A stretch of DNA of 64,000 bases, taken from the NCBI RefSeq assembly GCF_007859295.1, contig NZ_VOHB01000004.1:282761-346760 (forward strand), in the 5' to 3' direction. Below the pieces are notes generated by a model. That model was not told where the DNA came from and did not search any database. It saw only the letters and a list, made by a program, of their open reading frames with translations. Positions within the stretch are counted from its first letter, which is position 1; each line of letters starts with the position of its first letter. The DNA is from Planococcus sp. CPCC 101016 (lineage in GTDB: Bacteria; Bacillota; Bacilli; Bacillales_A; Planococcaceae). Both the position numbers and the translations under genes were made by a program. Shown piece by piece: positions 17,530-25,641 of the stretch.

Positions 17530-17651
17530 GAAAAGTACAAGCGCCCGTGCAGCTCTGACGAACATAAGACAGACCAGCAAAGTGGCATGTTTGCAGACCC
17601 ACAGCTGGATTGGCTTATGACCCGAAGAGCTCGGCGCTGGAGTTTGGACGA
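17530..17651 (+). repeat. Palindromic intergenic repeat A, copy 1 (inside the sugar ABC operon)
   Basis: About 120 bp. AAGCGCCCGTGCAGCTCT and CATAAGACAGACC on the left pair with GGCTTATGACCC, AAGAGCT and GGCGCTGG on the right, so the transcript could fold into one long interrupted hairpin. It is homologous to copies at 24.9-25.2 and 54.4 kb. It separates the two permease genes, which would otherwise be expected to overlap. Confidence 0.8.
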
Positions 17652-17705
17652 TAAATAAAAATCAAAATTTTAATTTCTTAAGCTTCAAGAAAGGAGGATA
17701 AAAGC

Positions 17706-18515
17706 TTGTTCTTCCGAAGATTTTCTTTACTCATCTATGCATTGCTGATTTTAGTTCCTTTACTGATTGTGATTTTGACTTCCATGAAAACTTTACAGGA
17801 AACATTTAGAAGTCCGTTGGGTTTCCCAGAAGGCGGCCTGCAATTCGAGAATTACACAGCTATTTTCCAGGAACAAACGATGGCTGGCTATTTTATAAAC
17901 AGCACGATCGTTACTTTGTTTTCTGTTTCTTTAACCTTGTTTTTTGCTTCTATGATTGCTTACGGCATCACACGGCTCAACAACTGGATTGGTAATTTCT
18001 TGTTCATCCTTTTCACACTCGGCATGATGGTGCCAGCTCAGGTTAGCATGATTCCCCTTTATTCGCTGATGCTCAATCTCGGGTTGACCAATAGCTTATT
18101 GGGGCTCATTCTAGTTAATATCTCCACTACTTTGCCGATCGCCGTCTTTATATTGACCGGTTTTATGAAAACTTTGCCGAGAGAATTATTTGAAGCCTCG
18201 ACAATAGACGGTGCCGGAAATTGGAAAATCTACACCAAGGTTGCAATGCCGTTGTCATTGCCTTCACTATCAGCTACAGCGATTTTCCTTTTTGTGATGC
18301 ACTGGAACGACTTGCTATATCCTCTGCTGTTCATTACGGATAACGCCTATAAGACCTTGCCGCTCGCTTTACTCGAGTTCCAAGGTGAGTACTCAACAAA
18401 TTATCCAATGCTCTTTACTGGTGTAATCATTGCTTCAGCACCCATGGTTATTGCCTATGTTTTCCTGCAACGCTATTTCGTTGCCGGCATGACAGCTGGT
18501 GCTGTAAAAGGTTAG
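17706..18515 (+). CDS. Carbohydrate ABC transporter permease (MalG/MsmG type)
   Basis: A 269-residue permease with about six membrane helices. The EAA motif is FEASTIDGAGNWKIYTKVAMPLSLP, and the C-terminus ends in the usual LQRYFVAGMTAGAVKG. It starts at TTG 8 bp after AGGAGG; no ATG fits. It pairs with the upstream permease. No MsmK/MsmX-type ATPase is in the window, so a shared ATPase encoded elsewhere is likely, as known for B. subtilis MsmX. A strong terminator follows. Confidence 0.9.
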   Translation: MFFRRFSLLIYALLILVPLLIVILTSMKTLQETFRSPLGFPEGGLQFENYTAIFQEQTMAGYFINSTIVTLFSVSLTLFFASMIAYGITRLNNWIGNFLFILFTLGMMVPAQVSMIPLYSLMLNLGLTNSLLGLILVNISTTLPIAVFILTGFMKTLPRELFEASTIDGAGNWKIYTKVAMPLSLPSLSATAIFLFVMHWNDLLYPLLFITDNAYKTLPLALLEFQGEYSTNYPMLFTGVIIASAPMVIAYVFLQRYFVAGMTAGAVKG

Positions 18516-18560
18516 TAAAAAGGACGACAACGCCCACAGAGAGCGTTGTCGTCCTTTTTC
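18516..18560. terminator. Bidirectional terminator after the sugar ABC operon
   Basis: A 17-bp perfect stem (AAAAAGGACGACAACGC/GCGTTGTCGTCCTTTTT) lies between convergent genes. Confidence 0.92.
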
Positions 18561-18993
18561 ATTGCCAGAACATCGGCTTATCGACCATGAACCAAAGCAT
18601 CAACAATAATAAGAAAATATAAATCCATAAAGAACGTTTCAATCTCTTAACCAGCACTAGTTGAACGGCGTCCTCTTGGCCGAACTGACGAAGAGTCGGC
18701 GTAAATGCGCGTGCCAAGAAAAAAATAGAAGCTACCATCACGACCAGCGTACATACAATCCACGGCGTGCCCCACCCCCATGGACCCTGCCAAATTAACA
18801 GGATGCCGGTTGCTACTAACACGTGGCCAGCATGTTTAACTAGTCGGGCAGCAGATTTGAAAGTTGTCACAAGTGAATCCAGCACTGGACCAAAAGCAGT
18901 TTCCATTCGCCTAACCAAAGGAAGCAGCACAAAAAAAGGACCGATGGATAAAACGGCACTTAAAATATGAGCGTATAAAGTGATTGTATACAT
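18559..18993 (-). CDS. DUF2269-like integral membrane protein
   Basis: About 144 residues from the internal ATG (MYTITLYAHILSAVLSIGPFF) with four hydrophobic segments. The His in LYAHILSA and the polar KHAGHVLVATG segment resemble the DUF2269/CopD-like membrane family. A longer start 33 bp upstream overlaps the preceding gene and has no ribosome-binding site. Translation is probably coupled to the ASCH gene, whose stop lies just upstream. The function is unknown. Confidence 0.75.
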   Translation of the reverse strand: MYTITLYAHILSAVLSIGPFFVLLPLVRRMETAFGPVLDSLVTTFKSAARLVKHAGHVLVATGILLIWQGPWGWGTPWIVCTLVVMVASIFFLARAFTPTLRQFGQEDAVQLVLVKRLKRSLWIYIFLLLLMLWFMVDKPMFWQ

Positions 18994-19000
18994 TTTGTTG

Positions 19001-19348
19001 TTACTCTGCAGCCATATGGAATTCATGAACCCAAACAGTCATATCGGGCAGCCACGGCATACCTGGATGAAACGACAAAATGGACTTTTTGTAATCCTCG
19101 ACTGATGCATAGCCTTCCCGGTTGACCATTTCATCCGTCAACTCGCCAAGTGTTTGCTGATAGACCTGATCTACAACAAATTTCTTGTTATTCAATACCA
19201 GTATTTCTCCGACATCTGCATACCGTCCATTTCGGCGTGTAGCCGACTTTGTCCCCATCAGAACTTTTTCGACATCTCGTTTATTGGTTACAAGCTTTTC
19301 GATACTGCAAGTTTTTGGGGGCAGTTGCCGTTCATTATTTTCAGACAT
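19001..19348 (-). CDS. ASCH-domain-like protein
   Basis: About 115 residues from the ATG behind AGGTGG. The segments LMGTKSATRRNGRYADVGEILVLNNKKFVVDQVYQQTLGELTDE and the terminal PDMTVWVHEF show the ASCH/PUA-like beta-barrel pattern, with the TATRR-like loop in place of the T(A/S)TxR motif. ASCH proteins are thought to bind RNA or nucleosides. The gene forms a two-gene unit with the membrane protein downstream. Confidence 0.7.
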   Translation of the reverse strand: MSENNERQLPPKTCSIEKLVTNKRDVEKVLMGTKSATRRNGRYADVGEILVLNNKKFVVDQVYQQTLGELTDEMVNREGYASVEDYKKSILSFHPGMPWLPDMTVWVHEFHMAAE

Positions 19349-19399
19349 TGCTATTCCACCTCTCATCATTCTTCTTCAGTATAACCCTTTTCACTCTAT

Positions 19400-19432
19400 A
19401 AAAAAATCGCTCTGACAGTGTCAGAACGATGC
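19400..19432 (-). terminator. Terminator of the SleB-like gene
   Basis: ATCGcTCTGACA/TGTCAGAaCGAT is followed by a T run on the reverse strand. Confidence 0.75.
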
Positions 19433-19438
19433 TGAAAA

Positions 19439-20062
19439 TTATTTTGCAAATACATGTTTGCCAATTTTAGTGATTGTAGTACGCGAGAAAATCCAAGTAT
19501 CTGTAACACCGCTTGGATTATAATAATAAGTTGCACCAAGTGAGGGGTCTGAGCCTTTAACGGCAGCTTTCACTGCTTGATAAGCCGATGAATTTGGTTT
19601 TAAGCTGTATTGCCCATCATTTACGGCAGTAAACGCATTACGCTGAAAAACTACATTGTATGTACTGCTTGGAAATGCTGAAGACTCCATACGGTTCAAG
19701 ATGACTGCAGCTACTGCTACTTGTCCTGTATAGCTTTCTCCTCGTGCCTCTCCATTTACAACGCGCGCCATCATATCAACCTCTGAAAGTTTTGCCCGTG
19801 TCAATGGGCCAGTAAAACCTGTAGATGGAACATTGAAATCACGCTGGAACTGGATAACTGCCTCTTTTGTTATAGATCCATAATAACCTGTAGGCGTAGT
19901 ATGGAAGTAACCTAATTTCTGTAAAGTTGACTGAAGCTCAGTTACATCTTGTCCAGAAACACCTTCATGCAAATCTGGAGAATGCGCTTCTACGGAGTTG
20001 TGGGAAAAACCTAAGAATAGAACTGTAAACAAAGCGAATACTAATACTTTTAAATTCTTCAT
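19439..20062 (-). CDS. SleB-like cell-wall hydrolase with peptidoglycan-binding domain
   Basis: About 207 residues starting MKNLKVLVFALFTVLFLGFS, a Sec signal peptide likely cut after VEA. A PG_binding_1 domain (GVSGQDVTELQSTLQKLGYF to TGFTGPLTRAKL, residues 34-92) is followed by a Hydrolase_2/SleB domain with VVNGEARGES (Glu105, the expected catalytic acid), VAAVILNRM and FSRTTITKIGKHVFAK. SleB is a spore cortex lytic transglycosylase. In poorly sporulating genera the same architecture serves vegetative wall remodelling, so the role here is uncertain. Confidence 0.88.
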   Translation of the reverse strand: MKNLKVLVFALFTVLFLGFSHNSVEAHSPDLHEGVSGQDVTELQSTLQKLGYFHTTPTGYYGSITKEAVIQFQRDFNVPSTGFTGPLTRAKLSEVDMMARVVNGEARGESYTGQVAVAAVILNRMESSAFPSSTYNVVFQRNAFTAVNDGQYSLKPNSSAYQAVKAAVKGSDPSLGATYYYNPSGVTDTWIFSRTTITKIGKHVFAK

Positions 20063-20354
20063 GCTTTCTCTCCCTTCTATTCCAAGAATCAACAAAAGAT
20101 TCTTTTTAATAGTATATAATTGGAATTGAAAGAATACAATCCCTCGTAACTACTTAGTTTTATTGAAAAAATGCCCGAAAGTTGTAGTATATTGTTTTTT
20201 ATTAAAAAACCCATGTTTTTTACCCCTTAAAATTAGGTATTTTTACTTACATTCGTGAAAAAAAGGAGGGCGACACGTGTGTCGCCCGAGCTTGTAGACA
20301 AAAGAATAAATAGTTCATCCAACGAATAACTACTTATTTCATCGTATTGATATC

Positions 20355-20475
20355 GAATCCAGCGCTCCAGGCGGACGCGTTCCGCGGGCTCGCGCCGAAC
20401 TAACTCGGCCTGACGTCCGAGTGGATTTCGGCACTTCGCTTTCCCGCTGGAGTCGCCGCCTTGCGCTCCGGATTC
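20355..20475. repeat. Nested GC-rich palindrome 1
   Basis: The arms GAATCCaGCGCtccAGGCGG and CCGCCTTGCGCtCCGGATTC are inverted copies around a GC-rich centre. It resembles the abundant palindromic intergenic repeats of Bacillaceae with AGGCGGACGC and GGAGTCGCCGCC words (from memory). Confidence 0.7.
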
Positions 20476-20559
20476 TTGCGTCAAGGGTGACCAGGTTTGC
20501 TGGGACTATTTTTTCTGGAACTGACTAGCGGCTTCTTCCTTTGATTAAAGCAACACGTT

Positions 20560-20680
20560 CCAACCGGTCTGGCCACGAAGACTCCTGTGGAATCAGCGAA
20601 AGCTGAAGACCCCGCAGGAACGCAGTGACGAGGAGGCTGAAGCTGAGCCCACGGAACGCGAAGTGGCCGGACCGGTTGGG
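20560..20680. repeat. Nested GC-rich palindrome 2
   Basis: CCAACCGGTCtGGCCAC at the left and GTGGCCgGACCGGTTGG at the right are a 17-bp inverted repeat with one mismatch. They enclose the words GACTCCTGTGG and CCCCGCAGGA, which are common in Bacillales palindromic repeats. Confidence 0.75.
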
Positions 20681-20759
20681 GATATGCACCTCTATTCATT
20701 TTGGTTAGACTGTGTCTACAGTCTGGAGCGACACGTGTGTCGCCCTCCTTTTTTCTTCT

Positions 20760-21290
20760 CTATAATCTCTCATAATGAAGCTGTGCAAATTGTCCATACG
20801 ATTTCACTGTTTTCAGCTTCAAAGGGATTTCAAAGTCAAACTGCTGAAACAGTGGAATTCCTTTGCCGATTAATACGGGAGCAATGGAAATAATCCATTC
20901 ATCAATGAGATTCTCTTTAACGAAACTGCGGAGCAAATTGCTGCCCCCAATTACCCAAATGTTTTTCCCCGGTTTTTCTTTAATTTCTTTCACGAAACTG
21001 GGAATGTCTCGATTCGTAAACGTTACATACGGATTGTCCCCTGCAGAAGAGGAGGTATAAACATAACTAGCTGTCTCTTGATAAGGAAATTTGCCGTTTT
21101 CCGCCTCCATCACCCAATCATAGGTTCTGCGTCCCATGACTACAGTATCGATGGTTTTCATGAATTCAGTATACCCCGCGTCTCCTTCTCCTTCTGTTTT
21201 GAAAAGCCATTCAAGAGAGTCGTCTTCTGTTGCAATATAGCCATCCAAACTTGCAGCAATGTAACAAACGATTTTTCTTTCGCTTTCCAT
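20760..21290 (-). CDS. Dihydrofolate-reductase-like / RibD C-terminal domain protein
   Basis: A 176-residue stand-alone RibD_C/DHFR-fold protein. RKIVCYIAASLDGYIATEDDSLEWL at the N-terminus, TVVMGRRTYDWV around residue 50, and the NADP-loop IWVIGGSNLLRSFVKENLIDEWIISIAPVLIGKGIPLF are the usual landmarks. Homologues (YyaP, YwjB) are of unknown substrate. The stop lies 4 bp from the edge of the composite repeat. Confidence 0.87.
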   Translation of the reverse strand: MESERKIVCYIAASLDGYIATEDDSLEWLFKTEGEGDAGYTEFMKTIDTVVMGRRTYDWVMEAENGKFPYQETASYVYTSSSAGDNPYVTFTNRDIPSFVKEIKEKPGKNIWVIGGSNLLRSFVKENLIDEWIISIAPVLIGKGIPLFQQFDFEIPLKLKTVKSYGQFAQLHYERL

Positions 21291-21334
21291 GATTGTGTCC
21301 CTCCTTAAAGATCTGTTTCACTATAGCTTTTATC

Positions 21335-21370
21335 AAAAAAGAGTCTCAGCATCAAAACTGAGACCCTTTC
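21335..21370 (-). terminator. Terminator of the small membrane-anchored protein gene
   Basis: GTCTCAG/CTGAGAC with a T-rich tail on the reverse strand. Confidence 0.75.
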
Positions 21371-21371
21371 T

Positions 21372-21656
21372 TTATTTACTTTCCAATTCCGCCATCGCTT
21401 TATGTGTTTGTGGAAATCCATTGGCCTGCCATTCAGAACGGTAGGCAGAGTCCAATTGTGTCAATCCGATTTCTGCTTCGTCCGTATCGGCATTGACACT
21501 TTCTTCACGATCCACCTCTACACTATTTCTCATATCATTGTCTTCATATACCCAAACTTTTTTTGCCCGATTCTTTTTATAGGCTGTCAGCAAAAGAATG
21601 CTGCTGGCCATTGCTACTCCTGTATAAATAAAGTTTTTTGTCATATTCTTTTTCAT
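21372..21656 (-). CDS. Small membrane-anchored hypothetical protein
   Basis: 94 residues from the ATG behind GGAGGG; a longer frame has no site. One N-terminal hydrophobic segment (NFIYTGVAMASSILLLTAY) precedes basic residues and a soluble acidic tail ending FPQTHKAMAELESK. There is no lipobox Cys. It is probably a single-pass protein with its C-terminus outside the cell. The family was not recognised. Confidence 0.65.
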   Translation of the reverse strand: MKKNMTKNFIYTGVAMASSILLLTAYKKNRAKKVWVYEDNDMRNSVEVDREESVNADTDEAEIGLTQLDSAYRSEWQANGFPQTHKAMAELESK

Positions 21657-21808
21657 ATATATCCCTCCGGTTATCTTCAAGGTTCCTACTTTCTTTACTT
21701 CCCTCTTTCCTAAAAATTTAATCCTGGTCATCTGCCTCGGAGCTGGGTTTCGACGGCAAGGTATTTATTTGGTAAAGTGGAAGAAAGAAACTGACTGGAG
21801 GCGTTCAG

Positions 21809-22309
21809 ATGAAGAAGATTGTTATTGTTTCAGATACTCATATTCCATTCCGCGCCAAAAAATTGCCACAACCATTGGTGGATGCATGTCAGGAAGCTGA
21901 CTTTATCATCCATGCCGGTGATTGGCAGACGATGGATGTTTATCACGAACTGGCGGCTTATGCAGAAATCGATGGCGTTACCGGAAACGTTGACCCTTGG
22001 GATATTCTTGAAAAATTCGGCCGTAAAAAGATTCTTACCTTTGGTGAGTTGAAAATAGGTGTTGTTCACGGCGACAGTGACCGCAAGCCTACCGAACAAC
22101 AAGCTTACGATACCTTCAGCAATGACGCTGTTGACATCATCGTATTCGGCCATTCCCATACACCGGTCATGCGGGAAGCTGACGGAGTCACATTGTTTAA
22201 TCCAGGCTCACCGACCGATAAACGCAGACAAGCGCAATTCTCGTTCGGTTTATTGGAAATTGGGGATAGCTGGGAATTGAAGCATGTGTTCTTCGATAAA
22301 GAAAGTTAA
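21809..22309 (+). CDS. YfcE/YsnB-family metallophosphoesterase
   Basis: A 166-residue calcineurin-like phosphoesterase of the MJ0936/YfcE group. The metal-binding motifs are in order: SDTH (8-11), HAGDW, GNVD, HGD and GHSHTP, followed by NPGSPTDKRR. Such enzymes hydrolyse phosphodiesters with Mn or Ni in vitro; the cellular substrate is unknown. The ATG follows a TGGAGGCG site. Confidence 0.9.
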   Translation: MKKIVIVSDTHIPFRAKKLPQPLVDACQEADFIIHAGDWQTMDVYHELAAYAEIDGVTGNVDPWDILEKFGRKKILTFGELKIGVVHGDSDRKPTEQQAYDTFSNDAVDIIVFGHSHTPVMREADGVTLFNPGSPTDKRRQAQFSFGLLEIGDSWELKHVFFDKES

Positions 22310-22375
22310 TTCGAAATTCCACAACGAGTTCTCAATGCTTGATTTGATCATCAGACACAGCAGAATACAGCTAAT

Positions 22376-22412
22376 AAAAAAATCAGACCTCCATTAACGG
22401 GGGTCTGATATT
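22376..22412 (-). terminator. Terminator of the GAF-STAS gene
   Basis: ATCAGACC/GGTCTGAT stem with T7 on the reverse strand. The last codons of the gene form one arm. Confidence 0.75.
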
Positions 22413-23269
22413 TCTTTGCATTCTTTTATCAGCACAAATCCAAGCTGTTTTAATGCCGACTCAAGATTCGCTTCAATCAGTACATCTTTCAAGGCAGCGG
22501 CGAAATGTGGGACCTTTAATGCCATGAAAGGCTGAATTCCTGTGATAACAGGTGTCACGCCGATGATTTTAAGGATATTTACAAGCTTCAACAAATATTC
22601 CCCAACAATAGAATTGATTTGTAAAACTCCTGAAACATCAATTATTAAGTACTCCATCGATTCATTACTGCATTTTTCAAGAACATGCTCGATAATAACT
22701 TGTGCACGCTGAGCCGTGATCTCTCCGATTACCGGAACAATGGCGACGCCTTTTGTTACAGGGACAATGGGTGCAGTCAATGTTTGAATTTGGTCATTTG
22801 CTTTTTCAAGTTCCAGCACATAGGTCAACAATGTCGACATCATTTCAAAAGTATAAAGTTGATCTTCTGAAAGCCGGTAGTATTGATCGTCCAACCCGCA
22901 GATGGTGCCATAGACAGTTCCATCCTTGTAATAGACCGGGATGCCCACAAAAGTGCCTTGGCCATAATTTGCGGTGATCTCCATAGAGCGGGTCATGTCA
23001 TTTTCCGAAACATTATCTATGACCAAAGCTTGGGGACCATGATTGATGCTCAAACTGCAGAAGGATTGAGGAAGCGGCATCGAACTGCCTTCTTTGACCA
23101 GCTCTTTACCGGAGTTATGCACTTTAATAATATGGTTAGTCTGACCGTCATTCTTAGCAATAAATAAGGAATTGATTCCAATTTGTTTACTTAGAAGCTG
23201 CAAGATGTACGCGGCAGCCTCATCAAAATCACTAAAATTCCGTTCCTTTTGCGTGTTTTCCACTGTCAT
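22394..23269 (-). CDS. GAF-STAS protein, RsbR-like stressosome relative
   Basis: About 291 residues. The N-terminal GAF domain (about 15-160) contains NSLFIAKNDGQTNHIIKVHNSG, SFCSLSINHGPQALVIDNV and YGTICGLDD. The C-terminal STAS domain (about 170-285) begins APIVPVTKGVAIVPVIGEITAQRAQ and has LIIDVSGVLQINSIVGEYLLKL. This is the architecture of RsbR-type stressosome subunits. The two usual phospho-acceptor threonines appear replaced: Ser in NSIV and Lys in the QPFMALKV stretch. It is solitary, without rsbS/rsbT beside it. The ATG after GGGGACGGGGGA is used. Confidence 0.82.
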   Translation of the reverse strand: MTVENTQKERNFSDFDEAAAYILQLLSKQIGINSLFIAKNDGQTNHIIKVHNSGKELVKEGSSMPLPQSFCSLSINHGPQALVIDNVSENDMTRSMEITANYGQGTFVGIPVYYKDGTVYGTICGLDDQYYRLSEDQLYTFEMMSTLLTYVLELEKANDQIQTLTAPIVPVTKGVAIVPVIGEITAQRAQVIIEHVLEKCSNESMEYLIIDVSGVLQINSIVGEYLLKLVNILKIIGVTPVITGIQPFMALKVPHFAAALKDVLIEANLESALKQLGFVLIKECKEISDPR

Positions 23270-23604
23270 TCCCCCGTCCCCTTTGTTTCTATACATTGTA
23301 TTTTCTATGATAAATAAATCAGAAACTATTAATTGAGGAGATAACTAATTTTCACCAATTGAATTTTTTCTTTATGCTTTTATGCTAGGCCGAACATTTT
23401 CTTTTCAGTGCCGGGCTTTCCCGCCCTTTCTATTACAGAAACAGATACAACTTGAACATGCCTATATTACTACCTTAATTGTACAATTAAAATCTTTAAT
23501 TCCATATTTAATTTATGTAACAAATGTTTCGCTCTATTCATATAAAGGTTCACTATTGTTCAGAAAAGGGTATATGCATAACAATAGCATGTGGAGGTGG
23601 GAAA
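23270..23604. other. Intergenic region between GAF-STAS and DUF3238-like genes
   Basis: AT-rich divergent spacer. It presumably contains both promoters. A small GGGC/GCCC hairpin near 23410 is the only structure seen. Confidence 0.4.
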
Positions 23605-24798
23605 ATGGAAAACGAATTCGATGTTCTTGTATTGGAGCAATCCGATACGTTAATTTATTTTAGATGGACAGATACTGAAGATGTATGCCGCGTAAAAAGA
23701 GATGAGCAAATCGTTTATACAGGCACCCAAAATTCATTCAAAGACGAGGGATTAAAAAAAGGTGAATTGTATACGTATACCCTCGAGCGGCTGAATGCAT
23801 CGGGAAATTGGACAGACAAAATCAAGCTTCATACTGGCACTGAAAACCGTAAGAAGGATAGCATCAATCGTTTAGAAGAAATTGTCCTTACTGCTATCGT
23901 TTCTGAAGGCCGGGTTTCTTTAGCTTGGGGAGAAATTGAAGGCATCATCCGTTTCGATATTTACCGGAATGGAAAATTTATTGAGACGGTTGAAAAAAAT
24001 CAATATACCGATCGGCAAGTTCCTATGGATGAGGAATCAACTTTCTGGATTCGCGGCAAACGTCCTGTAGCAGACGCCGAGGAAAGCTTCAGTGAAGGCA
24101 AGTTCACTATAGCAAAAATTTTTGGCGCATTGAATTGGAATTCAACAAAAGAAAAGGCAGCTATGGAAGATTTTTGGCTGACCAAAAAAATTGCTCCTTT
24201 GAAGTCATTATTATCGGATCAGGAAAAACCGAAGATTTATCCAGTCTGGCACTTCCGCTATAATACGTTCCTGCCTGAATTGATATTAAAAAATCCGAAC
24301 TTGTTATCACCTTTCCCTTACTTCCAAGGCGACGGCCGAGAGTTCGACCCTGACTCATTACATTACCGGACCCAGGTCAATTTCACAGTCGATTTAAAAG
24401 AAGAAGAATCGTCATTTTCCTATGACAAGGATGTCGGTCCTACTATCGGCTATAATTGGCGGAAAAAATTCAGCAAAGCGGATGTCGCTTCCGCTGAAGG
24501 CATTGAACTGGAAAAGTTTGAAGAAACCGGCCATAAAGTTACCATCACTTTAAAACACGCTGTCGGAAATCCGATTACCACTTCTCCGGATATCGATTAT
24601 CACGTGTCTGCCGCTTTTTATAGAGATGGCACTTATGACATCGTCGGAATACATGATCAATCACCAAATCATGAAGTCTATTTAAAGTTCGGTGATGACG
24701 GAAAATGGATGGAAGTCCACCAGACCGAAAGTGAAGGATTGGCTTATATGGCAGGTCCCATTGCCAGCCAGTATTGGCGGATATCCAATTTTTATTGA
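23605..24798 (+). CDS. DUF3238-like protein with fibronectin-III-like N-terminal part
   Basis: 397 residues from ATG after GGAGGTGGG; an upstream extension is not plausible. Two FN3-like segments (DTLIYFRWTDTEDVCRVKRD and RVSLAWGEIEGIIRFDIYRNG) precede a domain with YPVWHFRYNTFLPE, SFSYDKDVGPTIGYNWRKKF and SPDIDYHVSAAFYRDGTYDIVGIHDQSPNHEVY. The latter resembles DUF3238 proteins of Bacillales (assigned from memory). There is no signal peptide, so the protein is cytoplasmic or leaves by another route. The function is unknown. Confidence 0.75.
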   Translation: MENEFDVLVLEQSDTLIYFRWTDTEDVCRVKRDEQIVYTGTQNSFKDEGLKKGELYTYTLERLNASGNWTDKIKLHTGTENRKKDSINRLEEIVLTAIVSEGRVSLAWGEIEGIIRFDIYRNGKFIETVEKNQYTDRQVPMDEESTFWIRGKRPVADAEESFSEGKFTIAKIFGALNWNSTKEKAAMEDFWLTKKIAPLKSLLSDQEKPKIYPVWHFRYNTFLPELILKNPNLLSPFPYFQGDGREFDPDSLHYRTQVNFTVDLKEEESSFSYDKDVGPTIGYNWRKKFSKADVASAEGIELEKFEETGHKVTITLKHAVGNPITTSPDIDYHVSAAFYRDGTYDIVGIHDQSPNHEVYLKFGDDGKWMEVHQTESEGLAYMAGPIASQYWRISNFY

Positions 24799-24822
24799 TC
24801 ACTGTTTCACTCATTCACCAAA

Positions 24823-24862
24823 CAAAGCCCGAACCGGAACAGACTCCGGATTCGGGCTTTGT
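24823..24862 (+). terminator. Terminator of the DUF3238-like gene
   Basis: AAAGCCCGAAcCGGA/TCCGgATTCGGGCTTT with one bulge, 25 bp after the stop. Confidence 0.85.
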
Positions 24863-24916
24863 TTATTTTAGTTATTCAAACTTCATTGGCTTGCCTGATG
24901 TCTAAAGGAGCTCCAA

Positions 24917-25184
24917 GGGCGCTTTCGCTTTTCTTGTTGTCCAGACTTCAGCGCCCAGCTCTTTGGGTCATAAGCCAACCCAGCTGTGTGGCAAAGAGCG
25001 CCACTTTGCTGGTCTGTCTTATGCCCGGCAGAGCTATTACGGGCGCTTTCGCTTTTCTTGTTGTCCAGACTTCAGCGCCCAGCTCTTTGGGTCATAAGCC
25101 AACCCAGCTGTGCGGCAAAGAGCGCCACTTTGCTGGTCTGTCTTATGCCCGGCAGAGCTATTACGGGCGCTTTCGCTTTTCTTT
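24917..25184 (-). repeat. Repeat A, copies 2 and 3 as a 124-bp tandem duplication
   Basis: Two units, 24917-25040 and 25041-25164, differ at about one base (GTGTGG versus GTGCGG), with a 20-bp start of a third unit (25165-25184). Each unit is the inverse of the repeat at 17.5 and 54.4 kb and contains CTCTTTGGGTCATAAGCC / GGTCTGTCTTATGCCCGGCA arms that can form a long hairpin. It lies 3' of the DCC-family gene. The rest of the 24799-25186 gap holds the preceding terminator. Confidence 0.9.
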
Positions 25185-25186
25185 TC

Positions 25187-25585
25187 TTATTTATCCAAAA
25201 ATCGCTTGCGGATATGAGGGGGCGGCAGCATGCAGCTGTCCAGCTTGCCAAACACTTTGTAACGGTTTTTGGCTACTATATCGTATGCTCCATCGCGGAT
25301 TGCCCGTGGGAATGGTTTCAAATAATAGGCTAGCTTCCAAAGTCCGGTTAGATGATTTGAAATCATCAAGGCACCTTCAGATTTCACGTATGCCTGTCCA
25401 TCTTTTATTAATACCACACTATCGACATCTTCGGGTACCTTGTATTTCTTAGAAAGTTCCTGACCGACTTCACTTTGCAATGAAGCAAATTGGTAATAGC
25501 CCGCCGGATCATGATTTATGATGAACTGAACGCTCGAATCGCAAAAATTGCAATCTCCATCAAATAATACAATGGCATGTTCCAT
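25187..25585 (-). CDS. DCC-family (DUF393) thiol-disulfide oxidoreductase, YuxK-like
   Basis: About 132 residues from ATG after AAAGGAGG. The DxDCxxC motif (LFDGDCNFCDSSVQFI, residues 7-22) defines the DCC family, predicted to have a thioredoxin-like fold. QFASLQSEVGQEL and VVLIKDGQAYVKSEGALMI follow. The C-terminus ends just before the tandem repeat block, so the array may act as its 3' untranslated region. Confidence 0.87.
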   Translation of the reverse strand: MEHAIVLFDGDCNFCDSSVQFIINHDPAGYYQFASLQSEVGQELSKKYKVPEDVDSVVLIKDGQAYVKSEGALMISNHLTGLWKLAYYLKPFPRAIRDGAYDIVAKNRYKVFGKLDSCMLPPPHIRKRFLDK

Positions 25586-25641
25586 ACTGGTTTCCTCCTT
25601 TGCCAAAAATAGTTCTGTTATCTAAATATCCTCTTTCTCCC

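Larger units (their letters stand above)
20257..20756. repeat. Composite intergenic repeat with terminal inverted repeats
   Basis: About 500 bp bounded by GGAGGGCGACACGTGTGTCGCC (left) and its near inverse (right, CGACACGTGTGTCGCCCTCC), each followed inward by a TGTAGACA/TGTCTACA word. Inside are two GC-rich palindromes, 20355-20475 and 20560-20680. No ORF in it looks real. It lies between the SleB-like and RibD-like genes, and the rest of the 20063-20759 gap is AT-rich and unremarkable. It has the form of a MITE or a nest of REP-like elements. Confidence 0.8.

Noticed and set aside
20233-20699. Two short reverse frames in the composite repeat
   Set aside because: Composition is that of GC-rich palindromes read through; no start signals and no conserved protein pattern.
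24859-25452. Long forward reading frames of 115-197 residues over the tandem repeat
   Set aside because: Their sequence is itself a repeat created by the 124-bp duplication and they run over the reverse-strand DCC-family gene; no ribosome-binding site.
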